From: Luteipulveratus flavus
GTDB taxonomy: Bacteria; Actinomycetota; Actinomycetes; Actinomycetales; Dermatophilaceae
Length of the DNA: 64,000 nt
Assembly (NCBI RefSeq): GCF_029439465.1
Contig: NZ_JAROAV010000023.1
Coordinates: forward strand, 62,001-126,000
Direction: 5' to 3'
Of the stretch, positions 35,467 to 43,079 are shown piece by piece. The notes under the pieces are model-generated. The model was given only the letters and a program-made list of their open reading frames with translations. It ran no database searches and was not told where the DNA came from. Made by a program: the position numbers and the translations under genes. Position 1 is the stretch's first letter; every line of letters starts with the position of its first letter.

Positions 35467-36241
35467 AGCGGTCTCCCGTCATCGGCAGCAGGGCCGGACG
35501 CTTGGCCACCCGGCCGTCGGCGGACGACCGCCCGTGCACCCGTCGTGCGACCCACGGCGCGAGGAACGTTGCGAGCCAACGTGATTCATTGATCGCGCGG
35601 CTCAGCACCGGCGGCCGACCCAGCGGCGGCAGCGCGGTCGTCCACGCGTCGTCGAACCCGGGCACCCCGAGCGCCTGCGCCATGCCGGCGGCGATCCGTT
35701 CGTGACCGAGCGGACTCGCGTGCAGCCGGTCGACCGCCCAGATGCGCGGGTCGGTGGTCACCGGGTGCAGGTCGGGGCGAACCACCCGGACGTCGTACGT
35801 CTGCGCGAGACGCAGGATGCGCTCGTTGAGGTCGACCACCCGTGCCCGCAGCGGCCGCGCGGCCGGTGCAATCATACCGATGTCGGGGAACGTGCAGGTG
35901 GCGACGGTGGCGCCCGCGCTGGTGAGGGCCGCGAACATCGCCTCAAGGTCCGTGCTCACCGCGTCGGCGTCGTACGAGGGGCGGATGAGGTCGTTCATCC
36001 CCGCCATCACGGTCGCGACGTCGGGTCGGAGCGCGAGGGCGACGTCCAGCTGGGTCTCGCGGATCTGGCGGGTACGAAGTCCGCGGACGGCGAGGTTGCC
36101 GTACGTGAGCCCTGGGTTCGCGGCGGCGAGGTGCTCGGCGAGCCGGTCGGCCCAGCCCCGCAGCCCGGTCAGGTCGTCGCCGTCTCCGACGCCTTCGGTC
36201 TGGCTGTCGCCGATTGCGACGTAGCGGGAGTAGTCAGACAT
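35456..36241 (-). CDS. SGNH/GDSL hydrolase
   Basis: Protein of 261 aa. Block I IGDSQTEGVGD has the nucleophile Ser13 (Gln replaces the usual Leu). Block II Gly is in LAVRGLRTRQ, block III is AGMNDL and block V is DRLHASPLGH. Intracellular (no signal) lipase/esterase-like hydrolase. The start overlaps the end of the upstream PadR gene by 8 nt, so they form one operon. The last few codons and the stop lie inside a repeat element, indicating that the original 3' end was replaced or extended. Confidence 0.85.
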   Translation of the reverse strand: MSDYSRYVAIGDSQTEGVGDGDDLTGLRGWADRLAEHLAAANPGLTYGNLAVRGLRTRQIRETQLDVALALRPDVATVMAGMNDLIRPSYDADAVSTDLEAMFAALTSAGATVATCTFPDIGMIAPAARPLRARVVDLNERILRLAQTYDVRVVRPDLHPVTTDPRIWAVDRLHASPLGHERIAAGMAQALGVPGFDDAWTTALPPLGRPPVLSRAINESRWLATFLAPWVARRVHGRSSADGRVAKRPALLPMTGDRSAG

Positions 36242-36797
36242 GAATCGTGCTCCTGCTCCTCAGGATCGCGGCGGTGCGCTCGCACCACGCGACGTTCTCC
36301 TTCTCGAAGGTTCGGCCGCGCAGACACGTGAGGTACGGGCCGATCCGGTCGCTCTCGGCGAGGAAGGCCTCCTCGCTGCGGTCGCCGCGCATCCGGGCGA
36401 GCAGACCGTCGAACAGCTCGACTTTGGCGGCGGCGAACCGGGCGCGCTCGTCCAGCTGGGCGATCACGGTGTCGGGATCGACGCCGTCGACGGCGTGCAC
36501 CATCACCACCAGGTCGTCGCGCATGAACGACGGCTTGGTGCTCGCCTCGGTGAAGCGCTGCAGCTCCGCGTGCCCCGGGTCGGTGACGGTGAACAGGCGC
36601 TTGGTCGGCCGGGTGTCCTGGACGACGTCTCGGCCGCTGATGAGTCCGTCGCGCTCGAGACAAGTCAGCTCGGCGTACAGCTGTTGCGGGAGCGCGTGCC
36701 AGAAGTTCGCGACGCCGACGTCGAAGGCCTTGGCCAGCTGGTACCCGCTGAGCTCGCCGGTCAGGAGAGCAGCCAGGACCGCGTGCTTGAGGGCCAT
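36234..36797 (-). CDS. PadR-family transcriptional regulator (long type)
   Basis: Protein of 187 aa. An N-terminal PadR winged helix (LKHAVLAALLTGELSGYQLAK, QLYAELTCLERDGLI) is followed by a C-terminal Vir/AphA-like helical domain (DLVVMVHAVDGVDPDTVIAQ). Start MALKHAVLAALL at 36797 has GAGGTGA upstream. Operonic with the SGNH hydrolase and divergent from an NTF2/SnoaL-like gene, which it may also control. Confidence 0.88.
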   Translation of the reverse strand: MALKHAVLAALLTGELSGYQLAKAFDVGVANFWHALPQQLYAELTCLERDGLISGRDVVQDTRPTKRLFTVTDPGHAELQRFTEASTKPSFMRDDLVVMVHAVDGVDPDTVIAQLDERARFAAAKVELFDGLLARMRGDRSEEAFLAESDRIGPYLTCLRGRTFEKENVAWCERTAAILRSRSTIHV

Positions 36798-36845
36798 TCG
36801 CGTCACCTCTTCCGCTTCGGTGCTGAGCCCAGCATACTCAAGAAC

Positions 36846-37277
36846 ATGACTAATCACGGATATGACCCGTCAGCCGCGTTCCGGGCCGGGGTCGAGGCGG
36901 GCGACCTGGACGCGATGGCCGCCTCCCTCGCGGACGACGTACGGCTGTTCAGCCCGGTCAAGTTCCGCCCGTTCGAGGGCAAGGCCGCCGTCGTCGAGCT
37001 GCTCGGCGTGCTGCTGCGGACCTTCGAGACCTTCCGCTACGTCGGTGCGCTGGCCGGCGACGTCGAGCCCGCCGTGCCCGAGGACGCGCGTGAGGCGCAC
37101 ATCCTGGTGTTCCGAGCGACCGTGCAGGGCAAAGAGATTCACGGCCTGGACCTGCTGCACGTCGGTTCGTCGGGCCTGATCGAGGAGATCACCGTGATGG
37201 TCCGGCCGCTCTCGGCAGCCCACACGCTCTCCGAAGCCGTCGTCCGCAACTTCGAGCAGCCCGCCCCGACCGCCTGA
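36846..37277 (+). CDS. SnoaL/NTF2-like protein
   Basis: Protein of 143 aa with the cone-like alpha+beta pattern: N-terminal helices, FRPFEGKAAVVELLGVLL, then strands ending in GLIEEITVMVRPLSAAHTL. SnoaL-like proteins include isomerases, cyclases and ligand-binding proteins; substrate is unknown. CATACT ends 7 nt before the ATG without a ribosome site (leaderless pattern). Divergent from the PadR gene across 48 bp. Confidence 0.78.
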   Translation: MTNHGYDPSAAFRAGVEAGDLDAMAASLADDVRLFSPVKFRPFEGKAAVVELLGVLLRTFETFRYVGALAGDVEPAVPEDAREAHILVFRATVQGKEIHGLDLLHVGSSGLIEEITVMVRPLSAAHTLSEAVVRNFEQPAPTA

Positions 37278-37292
37278 GCCGGCCCTCCCGCC

Positions 37293-37389
37293 GCGGTTGA
37301 GCCGCCCCTCCCGCCGGTTGAGCCGGTCCGAGGCGCAAGCCGAGGGCCGAGTCGAAACCAGGTGACGTCCAGGGAGACTCGCCAACCGC
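37293..37389. repeat. Degenerate type B palindromic repeat
   Basis: GCCGGTTGAGCCGG-type arms, a GCCGAGTCGAAACC core and a shortened right arm ending GCCAACCGC. It sits between the SnoaL-like and deazaflavin-type genes. Confidence 0.6.
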
Positions 37390-37424
37390 AGTCGCCGACC
37401 CAGCCACCGGCGTACCGTCGAGCC

Positions 37425-37814
37425 ATGGACCCGCAGCGGGCGCGCAAGATCTGGCGGAAAGCCAACCCGCGCAACCTCAAGGTCGCGCCGTGGATGCCGA
37501 CGATGGTCGTGCTGGAGACGACCGGACGGCGCAGCGGTCAGCCTCGCCGGGTGCCGCTCGCGAAGGGTCCGCTCGACGGCGACGTCGCCTGGCTGATCTG
37601 CGTGCACGGCGAGCAGGCCGACTACGCCCGCAACATCGCCGCCGACCCGCGCGTACGCCTCCAGCTCGGCCGCACCTGGCGCACCGGCGTCGCGACGCTG
37701 CGGCCGATGGACCCGGACATCCGGGCCCGGTTCAGCACGTTCGCCAAGATGGGCACCAAGGTCGCCGAGCACGACCCGCGCCTGCTCCGCATCGACCTCG
37801 ACCCCGCCCCTTGA
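37425..37814 (+). CDS. Nitroreductase/quinone reductase family protein (deazaflavin type)
   Basis: Protein of 129 aa with a split beta-barrel. The segments VLETTGRRSGQPRRVPLAKG and ADYARNIAADPRVRLQLG are the family signature of F420-dependent Ddn-like proteins (DUF385). It probably binds F420 or FMN. TACCGT ends 6 nt before the ATG (leaderless pattern). Confidence 0.85.
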   Translation: MDPQRARKIWRKANPRNLKVAPWMPTMVVLETTGRRSGQPRRVPLAKGPLDGDVAWLICVHGEQADYARNIAADPRVRLQLGRTWRTGVATLRPMDPDIRARFSTFAKMGTKVAEHDPRLLRIDLDPAP

Positions 37815-37820
37815 GCGCCC

Positions 37821-37862
37821 TGGTGGTCAAAGGGTGAGCCATGCCTCACTCCCTGACCACCA
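37821..37862. repeat. Hairpin 1 in the 37.8-38.0 kb gap
   Basis: Inverted repeat TGGTGGTCAAAGGGTGAG / CTCACTCCCTGACCACCA with 15 of 18 pairs and a 6-nt loop. It follows the deazaflavin-type gene by 7 nt and may act as its terminator. Confidence 0.65.
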
Positions 37863-37882
37863 CGTCCCGCCGCTGCGTCGCC

Positions 37883-37944
37883 CGAACTGCGTTTGGTGTT
37901 CCTGACGCAGCTCGAACCACGTCAGGAACACCAATCGCAGTTCG
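37883..37944. repeat. Long near-perfect palindrome (hairpin 2)
   Basis: 25-bp arms with a single mismatch and a 12-nt centre: CGAACTGCG(T/A)TTGGTGTTCCTGACG-type arm and its complement. It lies about 72 bp upstream of the DUF6226 start. Too long for a simple operator; it could be a mobile palindromic repeat or a protein-binding or extrusion site. Confidence 0.8.
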
Positions 37945-38016
37945 ATCGCGAGCGCGACGGCTTCGGGGCCTCGGAACTCGATGGCCGCCCCGAGCCCGCT
38001 CTCGTACGGTCGCCTC

Positions 38017-38664
38017 GTGACGACGTACACGCGCCCGGACGTGGGCGCCCAGGTCTACCGGGACGCCGACGGCTCGGTGATCCCCTACGGCTCGCGGTGG
38101 GACACGGAGCCGCCCGTGGACGCCTACAGCGTGATCGAGCACGAAGAGCGGTTCGAGCCGATCGGCATGGTCGCTCGCGCGCTCGTCGATCACCTGGCCG
38201 CGACGGACGACGTGCCCGTGGTCCGCGAGCCGGTCGAGCCAGCGGGCCACGGGTTCCAGCACGACGAGGTGGTGCGGTTCACGCCCGCGCCGGAATCGGC
38301 GCCGCTGACCGTGTCGTTCGGACGCCTGTCGGCGGAGGTGCGCGCCGGGGCCTTCTACGAGAACCGGTACCCCGTGTGCGGATGCGATGCGTGCGACGAC
38401 GACGTGGACTACCTGATCAGCGAGCTCGAGGCGGTGGCGCTGGCGGTCGCGAGTGGCACGTTCGGGGAGTGGGTGTCCGAGCAGGACGGTCTCTGGGCGA
38501 TGCACCGGTTCGCGCTGCTCGAGGGTGAGGCCGTGGAGGGCGGCGTCGGCAAGGTGAACCCCTTCGAGCGCGCCGACCTCCGGGCACGGGCCGCGACCAA
38601 GCCCGACACCTGGCTCCCCTGGTCACTCCGGGAAGACCGACCGGGGGCCATCACTCGCGACTAG
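38017..38664 (+). CDS. DUF6226-like protein
   Basis: Protein of 215 aa. N-terminal TYTRPDVGAQVYRDADG, PYGSRW and AYSVIEHEERFEPIG, and a cysteine-containing CGCDACDDDVDYLISELEAV segment. This pattern fits the actinobacterial DUF6226 family of unknown function. GTG 38017 is preferred because TACGGT ends 6 nt upstream (leaderless pattern). Confidence 0.65.
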   Translation: MTTYTRPDVGAQVYRDADGSVIPYGSRWDTEPPVDAYSVIEHEERFEPIGMVARALVDHLAATDDVPVVREPVEPAGHGFQHDEVVRFTPAPESAPLTVSFGRLSAEVRAGAFYENRYPVCGCDACDDDVDYLISELEAVALAVASGTFGEWVSEQDGLWAMHRFALLEGEAVEGGVGKVNPFERADLRARAATKPDTWLPWSLREDRPGAITRD

Positions 38665-38696
38665 CTTCTCGCCCAGGACGGTGCCAAGCTGCGCGA

Positions 38697-39251
38697 ATGC
38701 CCGTCCTCCACGCGTCCTTCGAACGCCATCTGTTGGAGGCTTTCGAACGGGAAGAGGTCACCGAGGTGTCAATGATCGCCGACGCGCTGCGGGCGCGTTT
38801 GGACGAACTCGAGGACGATGTCAGATCCGCGCACGTGTATCGAGCGAAGAGCGCCGCGATCCAGTCGATCGTCTCTCGCATACTCACGAACGACTTGGAC
38901 TTTCGCGAGGAGGTGGTCATCACTCCCCAGGACGGTCTCGTCAGTAGAGCTCGTCCGGATTTCGTGCACCAGATTCGCCCGGGTCGAGGGGTGATCGCCG
39001 AGGTCGAGCGTGGCGGAACCGTCACTAACAATCACGATCTGAAGGACATGTGGAAGACGCACTTCGCGCCGGATGTCCAACACTTGATCCTCGTCGTGCC
39101 GCAGGCGAACTGGAACGAACGAGGCGTCGCTCGCGAGAAGCCATTCCACCGCGTGACACAGCGCATGCGCTCGTTCTTCGGCGATGCGAGACGAGAGGTG
39201 GACGTCTTGTCATGTCACGTCCTGGGCTACGGATCGGACGTGCTGTCCTAG
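38697..39251 (+). CDS. Putative PD-(D/E)XK nuclease-like protein
   Basis: Protein of 184 aa. The central segment ARPDFVHQIRPGRGVIAEVE places Asp88 about 14 residues before Glu102-x-Glu104, the Asp...Glu-x-Glu spacing of BamHI-like PD-(D/E)XK enzymes. It is followed by an amphipathic helix (HDLKDMWKTHF) and a hydrophobic strand (HLILVVP). This is a motif-level suggestion only. Codon third positions carry visibly more A/T than flanking genes. It is close to a small unknown gene and a convergent DGQHR gene; no methyltransferase is present. Confidence 0.5.
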   Translation: MPVLHASFERHLLEAFEREEVTEVSMIADALRARLDELEDDVRSAHVYRAKSAAIQSIVSRILTNDLDFREEVVITPQDGLVSRARPDFVHQIRPGRGVIAEVERGGTVTNNHDLKDMWKTHFAPDVQHLILVVPQANWNERGVAREKPFHRVTQRMRSFFGDARREVDVLSCHVLGYGSDVLS

Positions 39252-39271
39252 CTGCGATTCAGCTACGACAG

Positions 39272-39300
39272 CTGACAGCCGTGACACCACTGCATACGAC
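39272..39300 (+). promoter_or_regulatory. Candidate promoter of the 39.3-kb small gene
   Basis: CTGACA (39272-39277), 17-bp spacer, TACGAC (39295-39300), with the ATG 6 nt later. Assigned from hexamer match and spacing only. Confidence 0.4.
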
Positions 39301-39306
39301 TGACGC

Positions 39307-39555
39307 ATGGCACTCAGACTCATCGGCACTGAACTGACCAGCTACCGCACGACCGATCACAGCGAGGAGATCGCCCAACTGCGGACATCTGCGCGGTTCC
39401 CGGAGCACACCCTCCTCGAACGACGCGCACGCCGGGCCGCCGCAGAACTCCTCCTGTGCCATGACGACACCGGCATCAGCCTGGACGACTGGGACGGGCC
39501 GCGCGATCTGATCGAGTACTTGCTCGGCCACCCCATCCTGAAGAACCAGGTCTGA
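39307..39555 (+). CDS. Small protein of unknown function
   Basis: 82-aa acidic, mostly helical protein (EEIAQLRTSARFPEHTLLER, ISLDDWDGPRDLIEYLLG). Third codon positions are strongly G/C-biased, supporting real coding. A candidate promoter with the -10 ending 6 nt before ATG suggests a leaderless mRNA. No family recognised. Convergent with the DGQHR gene and downstream of the nuclease-like gene. Confidence 0.55.
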   Translation: MALRLIGTELTSYRTTDHSEEIAQLRTSARFPEHTLLERRARRAAAELLLCHDDTGISLDDWDGPRDLIEYLLGHPILKNQV

Positions 39556-39597
39556 CCCGAGGACAGCCCTTTAGCGGGTGCCCTCGGCCTCAGTCGC

Positions 39598-40878
39598 CTA
39601 CCGCTCGACGCGGTGCCACCTCACGCTGCCCTCGCATGCGTGAACGACGAAGGTGGCAAGAGCCTTGAAGTCCTGGGCGCGAGACGTCGGGCTGAATGCG
39701 CCGGACTCGGTGCTCGGGAACAGGCCCGTCGCGAACCAGGTATCGGCGGGGTCCGCGAGCACTGGTGCGGACATGTGAGGCGACATCTCACCGAACGCCT
39801 TGCCGATCTCCTGGGACGTCCATCCGCGCTGCGTCAGCTCGAACCAGGCGCGAGCGAACCCACGCAACATGACGTTCGAACCGATCAGACTGCGCCCACG
39901 CAACTCGGACGGAGTGAGGTCTTCGGCCTGGACGGCTGCGAGGTCGGGAAAGGCGTCGACCAGCGCGGTGGCGAAGTCGTCGAATGTGTCCACGACGTCC
40001 TGTTCGTTGACCTCGTTCTCGATGCGGGGGGTGATGTTGCCTCCACCGACGACCAGGGCCTTCAGGATGTCCTGCACATGCTTCGCGCCGAGCAGGTACG
40101 GCGTCGCGCCTGTGATCCGGTCCTGCTCCAGGTTGACTCTGCCTTCCAGCAGTTCACTGTGCTGAAGCACCAGATTGAGGGCGCGCGACAGTACCTTCCG
40201 GTCGTCGAAGCGGCTCTTCACAGCGCCGGTGATGCCCTTGGCGTTATCGTTGATGTCGACAAAGATCCGGCGAGCGACCTCGGGCGTCTCGACGATGATG
40301 ATCTGAATCGCTACCCGTTCGTTCGCGAGCGAGTCGCGTCGGTGAATCAGGTCGTGCAGGCGACGTTCCTCGCGCTGAGCCACGAGCGAGTCGCCGATCT
40401 CCTTGGCTCGCGCTACCGAGACCCGCGCGTTCTCGATGTCCGACCGCAGGCTCTCCCACGCCAGGTGGAACCCGAGGGTGCGGTGCTGACCGTCAACGAT
40501 TTGGATCTCGTCCCGCGCGTCCTTGGGCACCGCCAGTTGACCGAACATCGTGGTGCCGGTCTCGACCTCGATGGACCGATCGAACTGGAAGATGTTCGGC
40601 GCTCGCAGCAGGAGCGCCGGAGAGACCCATCCTGAGTCGGAACGAACGTACTCGCCGAAGTCCTTGGCGTGCTTGGGCGAGATCTGCCGCTGCGTCGCGG
40701 ACACGTCCAACGGCTTGTCGGCGTTCGGACGCGGAAGGTAGGTGACGATCTCCCGCACGGAGAAGTCGACCGAATAGACGACTCGGCCCCCCTGCCGGAA
40801 CTTGCTGGCGAAGAAGTACTCGTTCGGGTCGTACCCGGACGGTCGGAACTGACTGCTGCTCAAAGCTTTCCCCTCCAC
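39598..40878 (-). CDS. DGQHR-domain (DndB-like) protein
   Basis: Protein of 426 aa. The hallmark IVDGQHRTLG is at residues 127-136, followed by the family pattern IQIIIVETPEVARRIFVDIN and NAKGITGAVKSRFDDRKVLSR. DGQHR proteins include DndB, the regulator of phosphorothioate DNA modification, and many orphans in mobile or defence contexts. No dndCDE genes are in the window. GTG start is the best in-frame choice but not strongly supported. Lower G/C at third positions than neighbours suggests transfer. Confidence 0.82.
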   Translation of the reverse strand: MEGKALSSSQFRPSGYDPNEYFFASKFRQGGRVVYSVDFSVREIVTYLPRPNADKPLDVSATQRQISPKHAKDFGEYVRSDSGWVSPALLLRAPNIFQFDRSIEVETGTTMFGQLAVPKDARDEIQIVDGQHRTLGFHLAWESLRSDIENARVSVARAKEIGDSLVAQREERRLHDLIHRRDSLANERVAIQIIIVETPEVARRIFVDINDNAKGITGAVKSRFDDRKVLSRALNLVLQHSELLEGRVNLEQDRITGATPYLLGAKHVQDILKALVVGGGNITPRIENEVNEQDVVDTFDDFATALVDAFPDLAAVQAEDLTPSELRGRSLIGSNVMLRGFARAWFELTQRGWTSQEIGKAFGEMSPHMSAPVLADPADTWFATGLFPSTESGAFSPTSRAQDFKALATFVVHACEGSVRWHRVER

Positions 40879-40963
40879 AGTGCCGAGCGTGATCCCCTAG
40901 GCCCGGTTGGCTTGGCTCGGCTGCGCGGAAGCTTAGAAGCCACCACCGACAGGCGTCCCGTTA

Positions 40964-42145
40964 TCACTCGTAGTAGTACTTCTGGGGGCCGGGGAAGATC
41001 CAGGAGAGGCCGTCGCGGAGGCGGTCGCGCCAGTTCTCCCAGGAGTGGCCGTCGCGCGCCTCGACGTACCGGACCTCCATGCCGGCACCCTCGAACACGG
41101 GCACCATCGAGCGGTTCGGCACGATCAGCGGCTCGTACACGCCGCACGACTGGTAGATGCGGTCGGCGACGCGGCGCGGGCGGGCGCGGAACCGGTTCAT
41201 GAACTTGACGACCGGATCGAACACCTGACCGCCGCCGTGGTCGAACCCGATGTCGGTGAACACGAACGAACCCGACTGCAGCAGAAGGGAACCGAAGACG
41301 CCCGGGTTCCGGTACGCCACCGACAGTGAGGCCACTCCGCCGAACGACGCGCCCGTCAGGCAGCGCGCCGATGGGCGGTCCAGCAGCGGCAGCGACGACG
41401 CCAGAGCCGGCAGCAGGTCAGACACCACGAACCGGGCGTGCGCCGCGTTGTTCGGGTACTCCACCTCGCGCGACCCCGGATCGGTGAACACCACCACCGT
41501 CTCGGCCATGTCCAGCCGGTGGATCAGGTTGTCCAGCACCGTCTTCATCGCCGCGTACTGCAGGTAGTCCGACCCGTCGTGCACGACGAGCAACGGGTAG
41601 GAGTGCGTACGGCGGAAGCGGGCGGGCAGGTACACCTGGCAGCGCGCGTCCCGGCGCAGCGCCCGCGACGGCAGGACGAGCTCCTCCAGCGACCCCGGCC
41701 TCGCCTCCGGATCCGGCGTCACCCACGGCGGCACCACGTAACCCGACGCCGCGCACACCGACGACGAACCCACCGGCGAGTGCGCCACGCGCGGGTTCAA
41801 CGGGTCGTTCCCCGACACGACGTCGGAGCCGCGACGCACCTCCAGCTGGTACTCCACCCGCGAACCCGCCGGCAGCTCCAGCACCGCGAACCACAGCGAC
41901 GTCTCACCCACGCGCTGCATGGGCACCCGCTGCGGCAGTCCGACGATCCGGTGGATGACGAACACCTCGTCCGCTGCGCCGCGGTACAGGAACGTGCACC
42001 GCGCGCCTTCCACGACCGGCACCTGGTGCCGCGCCAGGAAACGGTCAACAGCACTCTCGTCCAACGGCTTTCGCGCGAGCAGCCGCTCGATGGCCGGCCG
42101 CCGGCGCTTCGTCCCCGCCCAGCCCACGGGCGTGGTGTCAGTCAT
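40964..42145 (-). CDS. Enterochelin-esterase-like alpha/beta hydrolase
   Basis: Protein of 393 aa. N-terminal about 150 residues resemble the early-set domain of Fes-type esterases; then an esterase D-like catalytic domain (YLPARFRRTHSYPLLVVHDG). The nucleophile is in LTGASFGGVASL and the catalytic His in ARDGHSWENWRD. No signal peptide, so it acts in the cytoplasm. Start overlaps the upstream S51-like gene by 8 nt. Third gene of an ATP-grasp/S51-like/esterase operon; no siderophore genes adjoin. Confidence 0.85.
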   Translation of the reverse strand: MTDTTPVGWAGTKRRRPAIERLLARKPLDESAVDRFLARHQVPVVEGARCTFLYRGAADEVFVIHRIVGLPQRVPMQRVGETSLWFAVLELPAGSRVEYQLEVRRGSDVVSGNDPLNPRVAHSPVGSSSVCAASGYVVPPWVTPDPEARPGSLEELVLPSRALRRDARCQVYLPARFRRTHSYPLLVVHDGSDYLQYAAMKTVLDNLIHRLDMAETVVVFTDPGSREVEYPNNAAHARFVVSDLLPALASSLPLLDRPSARCLTGASFGGVASLSVAYRNPGVFGSLLLQSGSFVFTDIGFDHGGGQVFDPVVKFMNRFRARPRRVADRIYQSCGVYEPLIVPNRSMVPVFEGAGMEVRYVEARDGHSWENWRDRLRDGLSWIFPGPQKYYYE

Positions 42146-43079
42146 CCGAACCCCCACTCGGACCGACCACGCCGTCCTCCCGCACCACGAGTGTCCCGGC
42201 CGGCAGCGACCGGTCGGACGACAACGACACGACGGCGCCCGGGTCGAGCGGCACGCACGCCGACGGAGCGAACCGCCGCGCCAGCGTCGCCATCCGCGGT
42301 CCGTTCGCCACCAGCAACCGTTTCCGTGCCGACGGCAGAGCCACGACACCGGGTACGAGCCCGAGCCCCGCGTCGTACACCTCCGGTACGGCCGGCCCGT
42401 GCGGCGCGCGGTCGTTGAACAGCACGACGCGCTCGGTCAGCGCCATCGCCCCCGCGGACCAGGCGATGACCGGGCGCGACCCCAGCAGGGGCGCGACGTT
42501 GAACAGGTGCATCGCGTCCAGCAGAGCGGCTACGTGCCCGCCGGCCACCACGGCCGCGGACGCGCCCGACAGCGCCACCGTCACCTCGTCGCGGTGCTGC
42601 CGGACCAGCGGTCGTTCGTGCGGCACGACCCGGTCGTAGAACGCCCCGTGCACCGAGGCGATCCGCCGCCGGTGCCGGTCGTCGAGGTCGCGCAGCACCT
42701 CTTCGGCATCGGTGATGGCCCGCGACACCAATGACGCTGTGGCAGAACGCCGTTCGTACAACGAGAGCAACGCATCCATCGCATGCCCGACGCCCATCAG
42801 GTAGAGGTCCTGCATCTCGTCCAGCATCGCGCGCCGCGCCCGGAACGCCTCGGCGAACTCCGGGTCGCGGTCCAGCACGTCCTGCAACCGGTGCCACAAG
42901 GCGAGATTGACGGACTCACCCCCGAGGTAGGAGGACAGCTCGGCGTCGTCCTTCTCGCGCTCCTGCCAACCAGCGGTGACGATCGCGAAAAGCCCTGTGA
43001 GACTGAGGGATTCGACAACGCCCGGAAGTGTCGGCCGGCGCTGTGGACCCAGCAGCGTGACCGGCGGCGTACCGCTCAA
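42138..43079 (-). CDS. Peptidase S51 / cyanophycinase-like protein
   Basis: Protein of 313 aa. The start is probably TTG at 43079, overlapping the ATP-grasp stop by 4 nt (TTGA). The N-terminal segment LLGPQRRPTLPGVV and FAIVTAGWQERE, the GGHVAALLDAM turn and the nucleophile elbow VIAWSAGAM (Ser208) match the S51 / type 1 GATase-like fold of PepE and cyanophycinase. A helical insertion of about 100 residues (60-160) separates the first strand from the core. Likely cleaves an Asp- or isoAsp-type peptide or amide, possibly the ATP-grasp product (inference). Confidence 0.8.
   Translation of the reverse strand: MSGTPPVTLLGPQRRPTLPGVVESLSLTGLFAIVTAGWQEREKDDAELSSYLGGESVNLALWHRLQDVLDRDPEFAEAFRARRAMLDEMQDLYLMGVGHAMDALLSLYERRSATASLVSRAITDAEEVLRDLDDRHRRRIASVHGAFYDRVVPHERPLVRQHRDEVTVALSGASAAVVAGGHVAALLDAMHLFNVAPLLGSRPVIAWSAGAMALTERVVLFNDRAPHGPAVPEVYDAGLGLVPGVVALPSARKRLLVANGPRMATLARRFAPSACVPLDPGAVVSLSSDRSLPAGTLVVREDGVVGPSGGSDD

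Noticed and set aside
39598-40878. Complete Dnd phosphorothioation system
   Set aside because: Only a DGQHR/DndB-like gene is present; dndA, dndC, dndD and dndE are absent from the window.
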